Source: Chara braunii (taxonomy: Eukaryota; Streptophyta; Charophyceae; Charales; Characeae). Taken from it: a stretch of 31,128 nucleotides of DNA. Location: the NCBI GenBank assembly GCA_003427395.1, contig BFEA01000120.1, positions 1,032,600 through 1,063,727 of the forward strand, written 5' to 3'. Below are positions 11,690 to 21,470 of the stretch, in pieces; within the stretch, counting starts at the first letter, position 1; each line of letters begins with the position of its first letter. Under the pieces are notes generated by a model, which was given only the letters and a program-made list of their open reading frames with translations, searched no databases and was not told where the DNA came from. A program made the translations under genes and the position numbers.

Positions 11690-12680
11690 GTGCGTTCTGC
11701 GTTCCCTTCCACAACCTTGTGTACCCTTACTACGACAAACTCTCTCTCCATCGCTTCCCTCTGTCACTGTTTTGTTGTTTATCGCTTTTGTTGGAATGCT
11801 GTGAACACTGTTGTCGCTGCTGTACTGTAGTGTTGCTCGCTCTTCGTTCGATGTACGCATGCATCCGTTTGACTGTCCATGCCAATCAAATCGCGGGGGT
11901 TAGGGTCAGCAGCCCGCACTGGTGTCATGATCGTGCTTGAGAGAGTAGCAACAACCTGGCAGTTTAAACCACCATGGCCCCCAACCGCGTCTAAAGGCTG
12001 CGGCGATGAGACCAGGATCATGCTCTCTGAGGACGAACACAGCACCAGTGAGGCTGGTGCTTGAGCTCGAGCACCACCGGACTATGTCCAAGTCTTTTTT
12101 TTGTTGTTGTTGAAACGACCCTCCTCCGGCAAGTGGTGCTGATAAAGGCAGACGCCACTAGCCTAAGGGGGGAGGGACTATGTCCAAGTCGATGTCAGAC
12201 AGTGGGCAAACTGAACGGCACATGTCAGACAGTGGGAATTGAAAGGTCGGTATTAGACAGTGTCAAATTGAACGGTCGATATCAGGCGGAGGGTAAATTG
12301 GACGATCGATATTCTACCATGGATTCAAACCGGGATACCAGCAGGCGCCAGGTTCTCTAATAAACGCTTAAACAAACCTCCTTCCCCCGAACTGGTCATT
12401 ATATCTGTATCTGTCTTGGAAATTACACTAAATACTGCTATAATGACCGCGCGTTGGGCTCGATGGAGGAAGGTATTCCCGTAGAGACTAGGCCTAGACC
12501 TAGAATCAGTGAGAATCGTATCCTGGAGACGGATCGAGCTCATGCTTAAGGCAACACAGAAATTGCTTGCAGTGTCGGTGTCCAGGTGCAATGAGGTGGT
12601 TGACTGCACACTATAAACAGGAAAACGGAAGATAAATAGAGATGGGTGGATGGACGGATCAAAATCGATCGTAGATAGTA

Positions 12681-12683
12681 TCC

Positions 12684-12720
<37 letters not shown>

Positions 12721-13078
12721 CGTATCTGTTTATCCATCTACGTATCTATAGATGTATAGATAGATAGATGGATAGATAGATAGATGGATAGATAGATAGA
12801 TAGATAGATAGATGAATAGATAGGTAGATAGATAGATAGATGGACAGATAATGTATTTATTATTTATCTATGGACCTTGGTGGATCCATTCATCCATCCG
12901 TCCTGCTATCCAGCTATCCATCTACCTACCTACCTACCTACCTACCTACCTATCTATCTTTCTATCTATCGTTCTATCTATCGCTCTATCATTCTATCTA
13001 TCTACCGTTCTATCGTTTTATCTATCTAATCCCCCTCTCTATCCGTCTATCCATCTATCTATCCGTCCATCTGTCTAA
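12681..13078. repeat. TATC/GATA compound satellite with inverted arms
   Basis: A (TATC)n block from about 12684 to 12720 is followed by a (GATA)n block from about 12751 to 12845. The two are complementary and could fold back. A second TATC/TACC block runs from about 12915 to 13078. Tyr/Leu/Ser-rich frames here are repeat artefacts. Confidence 0.9.
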
Positions 13079-13775
13079 CTATGCCGATGGTTGGCATTGG
13101 GGGGGCTGGGCGTGGGGAGCGGATGTCCTCTCTCCCCTTTCTTTCTCTCTTTCCTCCCTTTCTTTCTTCTTGACCCTCTCCCCTTTGTCTCCCTCATGGG
13201 CAGGCTAAATCCTCATTCGCTATGTCGCTCAGTGCATGTCTTGATTCCTGAAGCATTTCTTTACTGCGCAGATTGTGTGTAGTGCCAAATGGGATCAGTG
13301 GAATGTCATCATTAATGAGGGGTTACGAAGGCCCATCATGAGGGGTCACCTTTAAGTAAGGAAAGCATGGACGGACCAATGATGAGAGACTGTAATGAGC
13401 CCGTATGCAGTTGATCGGCCATGACTCGTATTTATATCCAAAATTGAAATGCTGCTAACTTCTTTCCATACATGCTAATGCAATGGGCGGGATCAAATTT
13501 TCAAGCAAAAAGAAGGTCAATTAGTTATTATTTGACTTTCTCGAAATTTAACTCCATGACGGTCAAGATGGCTGACACCGCTGATTAGTAAGAAATTAAT
13601 ACATGTTTCATATCAAATTAAATTAGGATTACATCTGTATTTATAGGAGTCATGGCTTTTCACTCGTTGATTGTAGTTCTCGCATGTGCGTAGTCCTTTG
13701 TACAATTCACCATATGGTTAGTTTCCCCTGATTGATCGGCCCTTGCAACGCTGATGATCTTTTTTTTTTCTTTTT

Positions 13776-13870
13776 AATGGAGCATTTCTTGGCTTATGCA
13801 TGTCATCCTTGCGCAGGGGCATGCTAATCTTCTCTGTATCATTCCCATTTTAACGGATGCCCCGAAATAC
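13776..13870 (-). pseudogene. Full-length U6 snRNA retrocopy with A-rich tail
   Basis: The reverse complement runs from GTATTTCGGGGCATCCG through GATACAGAGAAGATTAGCATG (ACAGAGA box intact) and CCCTGCGCAAGGATGACA to a plant-type 3' end (AAGAAATGCTCC). A run rich in A (T-rich on plus, 13758-13775) follows instead of the T-run terminator of a real U6 gene. Substitutions are scattered, for example one G lost from GGCCCC. A poly(A)-tailed copy indicates reverse transcription by a LINE-type machinery. No clear target-site duplication was seen. Confidence 0.85.
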
Positions 13871-13960
13871 TTTTTTTTTTTTGACGGCGATTCGACTTTT
13901 TTTTTTTTGACGGCGATTCGACTTTTTTTTTTTTTTTTTGACGGCGAGTCGACGGCGACC
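13870..13960. repeat. Three T-tract + GACGGCGATTCGA units
   Basis: Three consecutive units consist of a run of 11-17 T followed by GACGGCGAKTCGA. They directly abut the 5' end of the U6 retrocopy. A similar T-run follows at 13992-14008. Confidence 0.8.
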
Positions 13961-14678
13961 TTTGTCAATTACGAGTGATCTTTAAGGAAGTCTTTTTTTT
14001 TTTTTTTTAATTTTCTGTTGATGTTGAAGACCGCCAGGGCCTGGGACTCTGCGACTGACTTTAGCCCGTAAAGTCGGGCTTTCAGAGAAATGAGCCCGAT
14101 TCCTGGCAATATCTGCAAACACAACAATTTAATTCATGTCGTTCGTGGACATTCTTTTTTGCTTTCGTTTTTGAAAAAGTCAATTTGTCGCCAATGCTGG
14201 GAAAACGTCCCCAGCCCCCACATCAATTGGTGTGGGCCCATGGAAGAAGCAAGGCATCACCGGCCGAGCTCAGACATTCATATGTTCTTATATTTACTCC
14301 ATTCATTCATTGCTTAAAAACATAAAAAAGTAGAAAAAAAAAATCGAACTGATTTTGAGACAGCCTCCTCCTCCACCAGGGTAGTCCCCAGTGTAATAGG
14401 TCCACCTTCTGGTGTTAGAATCAGTTTGAGGCTCTAGGCGTATTAGTGGGGACCACCACTGATGTCCACCTTTTTTGCCTTGAGGGTGCGAATTCCGGCC
14501 CGATTATTAATCAATGGGCTCTTCACTCCTAACTCGCACTTAGAGGCTCAGGCTTATTAGTGGGGACCACCATTGAAGCTCTTATCAACTTGATAAAAAC
14601 GTTGTTGAATTTCCATTTTCTCCCTTTTAAAACGGGCGATGGCCATGAGATACGATCAGCGAACTGACCGGCCCTACG

Positions 14679-14820
14679 TTTTTTTTTTTTTTTGAAGATG
14701 AATGGAGTTCGGTTCAACTGTAGTATTTTCTACTCGTCTGTTTACCGTGGAGCTCGAGCTCAGGGCTGTATTTCAACAGTTCAGGGGTGCAAGAACTGAG
14801 CCAGGCCAGTTGGTGTTGTC
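14679..14820 (-). mobile_element. tRNA-derived SINE copy (family 1)
   Basis: On the minus strand a tRNA-like head (CTGGCCTGGCTCAGTTCTTG, degenerate box A) is followed by CTGAACTGTTGAAATACAG. The latter is nearly identical to the copies at 23425-23617 and 28544-28749. The element ends in an A-run (T-run on plus, about 14680-14694). Its 5' end lies about 95 bp before the acceptor of HYLS1 exon 2. The body is shorter than in the other copies and no duplication of the target was identified. Confidence 0.65.
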
Positions 14821-14914
14821 GATTTTGTTTTGTGGATTTGAAACTGGTGCATTGGTTTGTTGTGACCTTTCTTTTTTGTTTTCTTGAAATTGGGTATGTT
14901 GTGGACTTTTCCAG

Positions 14915-15044
14915 GGGGTCAACGGGAATCAGCACGTGGAAAAAGCGGCGAGAGGCATTTGCCGACCAAGCCAATGGTGAAACCCTCCTCGGCTCAGGGC
15001 TCTACAACCCTTGTACGGAAGGGGAAGGTCGACCGAGTGGCCAT
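14915..15044 (+). CDS. HYLS1: HYLS1 exon 2: start of the conserved C-terminal domain
   Basis: The acceptor is ctTTTCCAG|G and the donor CAT|GTAAGT, both near consensus. The exon has 130 nt. The phase-1 donor of exon 1 supplies one base and this exon two, giving Gly. The frame then reads 42 codons (GQRESARG...) and ends TLVRKGKVDRVA plus AT. The last part matches the HYLS1 family signature GK-x-DRVA. In the same frame, retention of the intron would give ATG TAA, an immediate stop. Other frames of this exon either stop or give no family match. Confidence 0.87.
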
Positions 15045-15569
15045 GTAAGTGCTGTCAAACTGAAGTCAAGAATTTAGGGAAGTCGAGAACTTAGGGAACT
15101 CAAGGGTGAAGGTCTAGATAACCATATTACAATGTCCAACATTTTTATGTTCCCCGCCTCCCCCTCCAAAAAAAAAACAAAAAAAAAACTGAAGGGAAGA
15201 TGGACAACTGTTGAAAGTGTTTGCTGCCCCTGAACTTGACCCCTGATCTACCGTCTTCCCCCGAACACAATTTGCCCTCATTTTGGCGGCACCGGATCGG
15301 AAAGAGAGCTTGTGTGCATTCATTATCAGGGCGTGTTGTTTTCGGGGGAAGACGGAAGTAGTGCACTGCTACACATGTGAGTACCCATCGGGGCACATTA
15401 CTTATTTCCAGGTGTCCCTCCCGTTGTCAAATGATGAACAAACCCTAACATTTTTTTTATATATTTTTTTACATCAATTGTATTCAGTAGGGTTCGGACT
15501 CCCAACTCTCTGATCAGTATGACAAGCTATGTAGCAAACAAAATTCTGGGTCCTTGTCTTTGATGTAAA

Positions 15570-15612
15570 GGGACGCTGGACCTGGCTTCCAGCAGGTGCA
15601 GCTCCCCACCAA
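15570..15612 (-). repeat. Dispersed 43-bp repeat, copy 2
   Basis: Reverse-complement match to 49-91 with 6 mismatches. It lies about 90 bp before the assembly gap, so the gap may hide more of the same element. Confidence 0.55.
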
Positions 15613-15702
15613 TGGAACGGAGCTGTCCGCAAACAGGGTACGCGGAGGGGGTGTCTGCTCTTACCAGCACCTCCCCCATGCCCGTCGGCGATGTTTAAAA
15701 AA

Positions 15703-16186
15703 NNNNNNNNNNNNNNNNNNNNNNNNNNNNNNNNNNNNNNNNNNNNNNNNNNNNNNNNNNNNNNNNNNNNNNNNNNNNNNNNNNNNNNNNNNNNNNNNNN
15801 NNNNNNNNNNNNNNNNNNNNNNNNNNNNNNNNNNNNNNNNNNNNNNNNNNNNNNNNNNNNNNNNNNNNNNNNNNNNNNNNNNNNNNNNNNNNNNNNNNNN
15901 NNNNNNNNNNNNNNNNNNNNNNNNNNNNNNNNNNNNNNNNNNNNNNNNNNNNNNNNNNNNNNNNNNNNNNNNNNNNNNNNNNNNNNNNNNNNNNNNNNNN
16001 NNNNNNNNNNNNNNNNNNNNNNNNNNNNNNNNNNNNNNNNNNNNNNNNNNNNNNNNNNNNNNNNNNNNNNNNNNNNNNNNNNNNNNNNNNNNNNNNNNNN
16101 NNNNNNNNNNNNNNNNNNNNNNNNNNNNNNNNNNNNNNNNNNNNNNNNNNNNNNNNNNNNNNNNNNNNNNNNNNNNNNNNNNNNNN
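15703..16186. other. Assembly gap (484 N)
   Basis: Run of N within HYLS1 intron 2. Open frames spanning it have no meaning. A single N also occurs at 21011 beside an A-run. Confidence 1.
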
Positions 16187-16759
16187 CATGCATGAAAACA
16201 GATGGCAATTCACACTGGCGCCAGGCGCCCACACAAAGCTCAGAGATCTCAAGACCGAATACATAGTTCAGATTCAAACTCGCTTCAAATGTGGCTATGG
16301 CGCCTGCGCACCCTCACATCACCCTTCCGATACTGCATTGACAGCAGCAACTGTTCACACGCATTTTACTCTGGATCACTCTGAATGTCCCACACACGCA
16401 CACAACTCACTGCACACTATACACACACACACCCTTAGTCTATCTTCTACGCTACCTCCCTCACTAACTGGCGGCTATGGGCGCTTCATTTCCCTCTTCT
16501 CGCTCGGGCACCTGCAGACCTCCTTGCACAAGTCGCTCTGGCAGCGCTTCCGCACGGCTCGCAGTCTGATGAATGAATAGCTGGATGTTGCCGCTTGATT
16601 TATACTTCTGTTGGCCGCTGGTCTGCTCCTTTCCACCGGGCCCAGGGTGCACACAGTCGCATATGGTACTTGCTGACTGGACAAAGTGAGTCTGGGACTG
16701 GATACCCCTGACTAGACAAAGTTGGACTACCGACTTGCCTCCTCTGGTCTAACGTGAAC

Positions 16760-17175
16760 TCTTTTTTTTTTTTCTTTTTTTTCTCGTTTTTCTTGCTAGT
16801 ACTCATCTATCTCATCCTCTCACTAGTCTATGTATAGTACGGGGGAACATCAACCAACCCGGATCTCTCCCCAGCCCACGGGGTAGGTTGGCACCACAGC
16901 AGTGGTGCGAGAGCAAGGCTGTACCAGTCCCTCATGACGGCGACGAGGGGTGGGCAGGCATTGCCGATGGGGGAAATCGGCCGTGCTAGCGCCGAGCAAT
17001 GGCCAGTCACTGCACCTCCCCCTACCCCCACCCAAACCCCACATGCCGGTGTCTAGTGGCCAATATTGTCGCTGCATAGCAACCAACAACATCAACCAAG
17101 GTCCAATGGGGATTGAACCCACGACCTCCTGAATGCAACTTCTGTGCCTTACCAACTGAGCTAGGCTCGCAGGCC
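16760..17175 (-). mobile_element. tRNA-derived SINE (family 2), complete with target-site duplications
   Basis: On the minus strand the element opens with a tRNA-like head: box A-like TAGCTCAGTTGGTAA and box B-like GGTTCAATCCC. An unrelated body of about 330 bp follows, and the 3' end is an A-rich tail (T-rich on plus, 16761-16783). The sequence AACGTGAAC directly flanks both ends (16751-16759 and 17176-17184), a 9-bp target-site duplication. SINEs of this type are transcribed by RNA polymerase III from the internal boxes and copied by LINE proteins. The short frames in it are not coding. Confidence 0.85.
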
Positions 17176-18188
17176 AACGTGAACAACTCTCGAATGGCCA
17201 CTTCCGGCCCTTCCGGAAGTCTGTCGACTTGGCCTTTCAGGACTGTAACAGCTACGACTCCTACACAGCTGCGACCCTTAATTCACCGAACTCCGGATCG
17301 AAACCCGACAGCTACACAGGCCCACGACAGACAACAGTCAACTACCAAGACACAGGTCACGGGTTCAAACACACACGAGGTCGACTTGATACTGTACACG
17401 GGTGAGGTCGGGGTCTACGGATCCAGCCCTGGAATCTCCGTCTGCTACTGCAAAGGTGAAAACCGTTTCAATGAGCTCCTTCCAATACTAATGGTTGTAC
17501 AAGTATCAGCGACTCCCCTCTAACACGATGTCAAACCGACCGCCATTCGGTCAGACATAGCACCACTTCATAAAGCATGCGTTCCGACGACTCCTATCCC
17601 CTAACACTCATCATATACACATCTTGCGATCGCCCGTCACACAAACGAGTCCATCCTTGCCGCACAACTTCCTCACCCAAGTGACGCTTTGCATCCTGGA
17701 CCACTTACAGACCACCGCGCCTCATTGATTCGAGATCTCCATCGCCATCCAGTTCACTTCTGCCACATCTTGCTCGGCACCGAAAAGCCTCTGCTTCGAT
17801 TAGATCCTCGCGCAGTCAAACCGACTGACCCCAACACCATCACTTCCCGATTCACAAGACACTGTTGAGGTACCTGGACCTCGAGGTCGAGAAGCAGTAG
17901 TCGCACGCAAGGGGGGAGAAAATGCGTGCCTGCCACTCCTACAGTCCGCGGAGATAAAAAGAAAAGAAGAGAAAAGGCAAACAGAATAACACTAGGCCTA
18001 TTTTTAAGCTCACCGCATCCGGCGTTTTTCCACTGAACACATCTACCCTGCTGCACGCCTCTCCGAGACCTCTGCTTGGTCGTCTTTCGTGCACGCCCTG
18101 GCAAGTAAAGCGATAAATGGGATGCACGTCATGTACACGAACGACTTCGAAACGTCAAACCGTGTGAAACTCGTCGGGACTGCGAAAC

Positions 18189-18300
18189 TTCAGGAAAAAA
18201 AAAAAAAAAAAACCGTCTCTACAAGTCCCTAATCATTCCATTAAAAAAAAAAAAAAGAAAAAAAAAAGGCCTCTAAAAGTCCCTAATCATGCCATTTTTC
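18189..18300. repeat. A-run plus CTAMAAGTCCCTAATCATKCCATT duplication
   Basis: Two copies of an A-run followed by CTMYAMAAGTCCCTAATCAT lie about 65 bp apart. This is a small tandem duplication in HYLS1 intron 2. Confidence 0.7.
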
Positions 18301-18533
18301 AAGTCGTTCATTTCCCTTCTCCAGCCGCCGTTTTCGTATCCCGACGATATACGCAGCCCTGATTCAAACACAAACAGGAGGCAGAGGCTTGAACCGATCG
18401 TCCGATCGTCTTACAAACCATACGAGGAAGTGTGGACGACTGGCGCGCGCAATATTGCCAGTTTCAGCGCCGCTACGCTCACGCATCGCCATGGCCGATG
18501 GATGAATGATTGATTTATCCGTCTCCTCAAAAA

Positions 18534-18624
18534 ACCCGATCGAGCCTTTGATTGATGCATTCAGCATCGCTCAATCCTCCCGATCGAGCCTTTGATTGAT
18601 ACAATCATCATCGCTCAATCCTCC
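18534..18624. repeat. Tandem duplication, about 2 x 45 bp
   Basis: The unit CGATCGAGCCTTTGATTGAT...ATCGCTCAATCCTCC occurs twice in tandem, ending about 70 bp beyond the stop of the minus-strand DUF4360 gene. It would therefore lie in or near its 3'-UTR. Confidence 0.8.
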
Positions 18625-18694
18625 ACGACAAGGTGGAAACGCACACTATCAAGGCATGATAGCAAAATGAAAGCTTCGCGATCTGCTGCCTCCC

Positions 18695-19459
18695 TTAAGC
18701 AGTCTCAACATCGGCGCACTTTCTCCACTTCAAGAAGTACTTCTGCTTCTCGATGGACAGCACGCCCCGAACACCACGACCTTTCACACGGGCAGCCACA
18801 TTGATCTGAAGGTACCTCTCGTTGTTGCACGGAGACCAATAAAGCGGCTCCTCGAAAGTCCTATTGCCCGTCTGGAACTTCTCCGTCTTGGGACCGTCCA
18901 TTGAGATGGGCAGAATGGCACAGTTCTTCCCGTCACCCTGGAAGTAGTAGTACGCGTCCTGAATCCCGGTCGCCCCATCATCGAGGTCGACAGATCCGTC
19001 GAACTCAGCAGAGGCGAGAGCATAGCTCCATCCCGCAGGGTGCGTCATGACTACGCTGTAATGACAGTTCTTCCTGGAGTCGGAGATAGAAGCGCCGGGT
19101 CCCGACTTGGCAACGATCTTCACGTCGGTATCATCAGGGATGGGAGTGAAAGATCTCGCGTCTTTCGACAAGACCCCTTTCACGGCGCCATGTCCACATC
19201 CGGATCCCGCGTACGTGACCTCCTCGAGTACAACGAGAGTAGGGTCCGGAGAGGGGCCGTTATCCACACCGTCGACACCGTCTTCCACGCCCCCTCCCTG
19301 ATGAGAGATTGGATATGCTGCCCCGGCGTAAGGCGACGACGCGTCCTTCATCTCGCCCATTTCCCGGCTCATACGGATACCCTCGCTCTGCCCTTCTTGT
19401 GTGAAGGATAATAACAAAAAGGCGCTACCGAGCGCCATCACCAACACTGCGATCTTCAT
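18695..19459 (-). CDS. Secreted DUF4360-family protein
   Basis: A single-exon frame of 254 residues starting at the ATG at 19459 (MKIAVLVMALGSAFLLLSF). This is a good signal peptide, and the in-frame sequence upstream (to an ATG at 19636) does not look like protein. The mature part has a Gly/Asp-rich linker (GVEDGVDGVDNG) and then a DUF4360-type domain: GSGCGHG, GPGASISDSRKNC, PAGWSYALASAEF, YYYFQG, MDGPKTE and YWSPCNN in order. There are five Cys in the domain region (GSGC, RKNC, GKNC, WSPC, WRKC), suggesting disulfides, and an N-glycosylation sequon NRT. The family is known from fungi and bacteria as secreted proteins of unknown function. It lies antisense within HYLS1 intron 2. No intron is needed to keep the frame. 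Confidence 0.82.
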   Translation of the reverse strand: MKIAVLVMALGSAFLLLSFTQEGQSEGIRMSREMGEMKDASSPYAGAAYPISHQGGGVEDGVDGVDNGPSPDPTLVVLEEVTYAGSGCGHGAVKGVLSKDARSFTPIPDDTDVKIVAKSGPGASISDSRKNCHYSVVMTHPAGWSYALASAEFDGSVDLDDGATGIQDAYYYFQGDGKNCAILPISMDGPKTEKFQTGNRTFEEPLYWSPCNNERYLQINVAARVKGRGVRGVLSIEKQKYFLKWRKCADVETA

Positions 19460-19743
19460 GATGAACTCGTGGAGCGGCTTCCGGCGTGGTTCGCCGGCAA
19501 ACAACGGCTGGCGGACCGTCGTCACCGCCGTGCCGTCGAGCGTGGCGCTGGGTTGAGCTATGGTAGCCAGTGAGATGTACGGCCACAGCAGCGACCGCAG
19601 CACAACGAGCGAAAGAGGGAGGGAAAGATGCGACACACAGCAAGAGGGCAGCGCACAATGCAGAAACGCGCAGCACGCTCAAGAGTAGACAGCAGAATCC
19701 ACCCACGATGACTAAAGGCCGGAGAATAAAGGTAAACTATCTT

Positions 19744-19880
19744 CTATGCAAATCGCAATAGGCCGTAGAATAAAAGTGAACTATGTGCTATGCAAATCGC
19801 AATTTCGCAAAGGCGCTGGTACGTTTTCTACTAAGCCTTGGACGTTTTCTATGCAAATCGCAATTTCGCAAAGGCGCTGA
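19744..19880 (-). promoter_or_regulatory. Three ATTTGCAT-containing repeats upstream of the DUF4360 gene
   Basis: The 16-mer CTATGCAAATCGCAAT occurs exactly three times (19744-19759, 19788-19803, 19849-19864). Two of the copies extend further to include TTCGCAAAGGCGCTG. On the gene's strand each gives ATTGCGATTTGCATAG, 285-405 bp upstream of its start codon. Flanking GTAGAATAAA/GGAGAATAAA words are also repeated. This may be a clustered regulatory site or only a local duplication. Confidence 0.4.
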
Positions 19881-20459
19881 TCACAATTGCAATCAGGTAC
19901 ACTTGGGAAAGTGCCAGCGTATGTATACCCGTTTGGAAAGCGAACGAAACCAGCATGAAGGGCAGCGTCGCCATTCGCTGCCTTCTCTTCTGTCGAAGCG
20001 AACGCTCAACGCCCGTTCGTCGGCAGCGGCACCGCTGTGCTGGCACTGCTCTCCGGCCGTGGAAATCATGCCCCTTCATGCGTTGCCATCTGGCCGTTCT
20101 CGCCTCTGCGCCCTATCGGTAGGTTGTCTTCTGTGACCTACAGAGGACTCCATGTGCTAACGCTGACGCGACGAAGCGGCTGGAAGCGAATAGACGCCCA
20201 TCGGACTGTCGAATTTCATATGCCACTTGACAGCTCCCCGCATGTACCGTCGATCGGGTGCATGCAGAGGACATTCGTCGTCCATTTGGCAGCCACTGTC
20301 AAGTGGCGTCAACTACTGACTGATAGTCCGCGCCAGGCCCGGGAAAGCGGGAAGGGGAGGCCGCCGGCTGTTGTCGGGCCTACGCGAGTCCAAAAACTGC
20401 CCATACGCAAAACGCAGTTCGGTTCTTCGGAACATCCGTTAATTTTTTTTCTTTATATA

Positions 20460-20993
20460 GGGGCTCGCCACACCTATCCCGAAAACCGGGTTTTGGAGAG
20501 CGGGATTTTTTTTGGAGAGCTGTCTACAATTAGGAGTAGTGGTAGGTAGGTAGTGTGAGGTGAAATTGAGAGAAGAATATAGCTAAAAAAAAATAAAAAA
20601 AAATAATAATAAAAAAAAGAAGGCGGGTTTGGAGAGCGTTCTCCAAATTTGACCCTCCGCCCGCCTGCACACGCGCTCGTTTGGAGAGCGCTCCCAAGGA
20701 AAACCCAAACCCACCCGAAACTCGCGAGTGTCTGACAAGTGTCTGTGGCCTGCAATTTGTCATGTACGGTTAGGTCTCCAACCGCGGAGGTGCCTTGGGA
20801 CGACGCCAGCCCCGTCGCGTAATGTACACAGTCGAGGATCCTGGTCTTGTCCGTGCGAGATTTCGCTCTACCGTGGAAATTCATTGGAGAGTGCAGTGTG
20901 GCGAGGACGCCTCCCGAAGGGATTTTCGCCAACTTCCGCGTGGGAGAGCGCTCTCCAAAAAAAAGAGTTTTGGGGATAGGTGTGGCGAGCCCC
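20460..20993. mobile_element. 534-bp terminal-inverted-repeat element (MITE-like)
   Basis: The left end begins GGGGCTCGCCACACCTATCC and the right end is its reverse complement. The match extends over about 27 bp with one mismatch. Both ends are flanked by ATA (20457-20459 and 20994-20996), consistent with a 3-bp target duplication as in PIF/Harbinger-type elements. Inside, the word TTTGGAGAGCG recurs several times, often as a small palindrome (GGAGAGCGCTCTCC at about 20943-20956, GGAGAGCGTTCTCC at about 20632-20645). No transposase frame is present, so it is non-autonomous. The superfamily assignment is tentative. Confidence 0.75.
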
Positions 20994-21169
20994 ATAATAA
21001 CATACCAAGANAAAAAAAAAAAACACTGGCCTTGTATCTAGATTAGCGTGACGGTGTGGGACGGGTGGGGGACAGGTGGGCGGCAGCGTGAAATAGGGAA
21101 GATAAACGCAAAAAACCATTTCATCACTAAACAAATGAAGAAAAAACTACTAAAAAGGAAAAGAAAGTG

Positions 21170-21470
21170 CTCTTCTCACAGATGGTGTCTGCTCCAGGCG
21201 GGGTGTCAAATGTCAGGGTACGATTCACTGACCATGGCTGTGGCAGTCAAGACGACTGCATGTGAGGGGGCACACGGACCATATTCATTGACAATAGTCT
21301 GAGGATTCCTTGAAATAGGCCACAGTGCACCCTGTTCGGTTGTTCTGACAGAAATTCTCTTTGGCAAAGGAGGGCAAGAGTAACTCCATACACCATTTGC
21401 TGTGGGTGAGGGGATCGAACCCTCCCAAACATCTCCCAAACCACAATCAATTTCCCGCGATGAAGCCATT
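21170..21470 (-). mobile_element. Possible tRNA-related SINE relic
   Basis: The minus strand carries a perfect box B (GGTTCGATCCCC, about 21414-21425) but only a weak box A. A second perfect box B (GGTTCGAGACC) lies just beyond at about 21527-21537. Similar words, AAAGAAAGT...CAGAT, occur at about 21170 and 21585, suggesting two related tandem elements. Evidence is thin. Confidence 0.3.

Larger units (their letters stand above)
11690..14914 (+). other. HYLS1 intron 1 (phase 1)
   Basis: Donor GAG|GTGCGT at 11690 and acceptor ACTTTTCCAG ending at 14914, preceded by a T-rich tract. It holds the TATC/GATA block, a U6 retrocopy, T-tract repeats and a SINE. An unassigned pair of ~40-bp direct repeats (TATTAGTGGGGACCACCAY) lies at about 14415-14465 and 14530-14575. 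I saw no further exon, but small phase-1 exons could be missed. Confidence 0.7.

Noticed and set aside
11690-11940. Cys/Leu-rich C-terminal tail of the long open frame (CCLSLLLECCEHCC), like a membrane anchor
   Set aside because: It follows a good donor (GAG|GTGCGT), its composition changes abruptly, and splicing at the donor joins in phase to the conserved exon 2. It is judged to be intron read-through.
12851-13208. Tyr/Leu/Ser-repeat proteins
   Set aside because: They are translations of the TATC/TACC satellite.
15474-16277. Open frames running through the N gap
   Set aside because: Most of their length is unknown sequence.
17086-17175. A functional tRNA gene
   Set aside because: The box A and box B matches are good, but the acceptor stem does not pair and the sequence continues into a SINE body with an A-tail and target duplications.
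20474-20995. 173-codon minus-strand frame across the TIR element
   Set aside because: It spans the inverted ends and A/T-runs, has Phe/Tyr homopolymers, and shows no transposase motif. It is a frame by chance.
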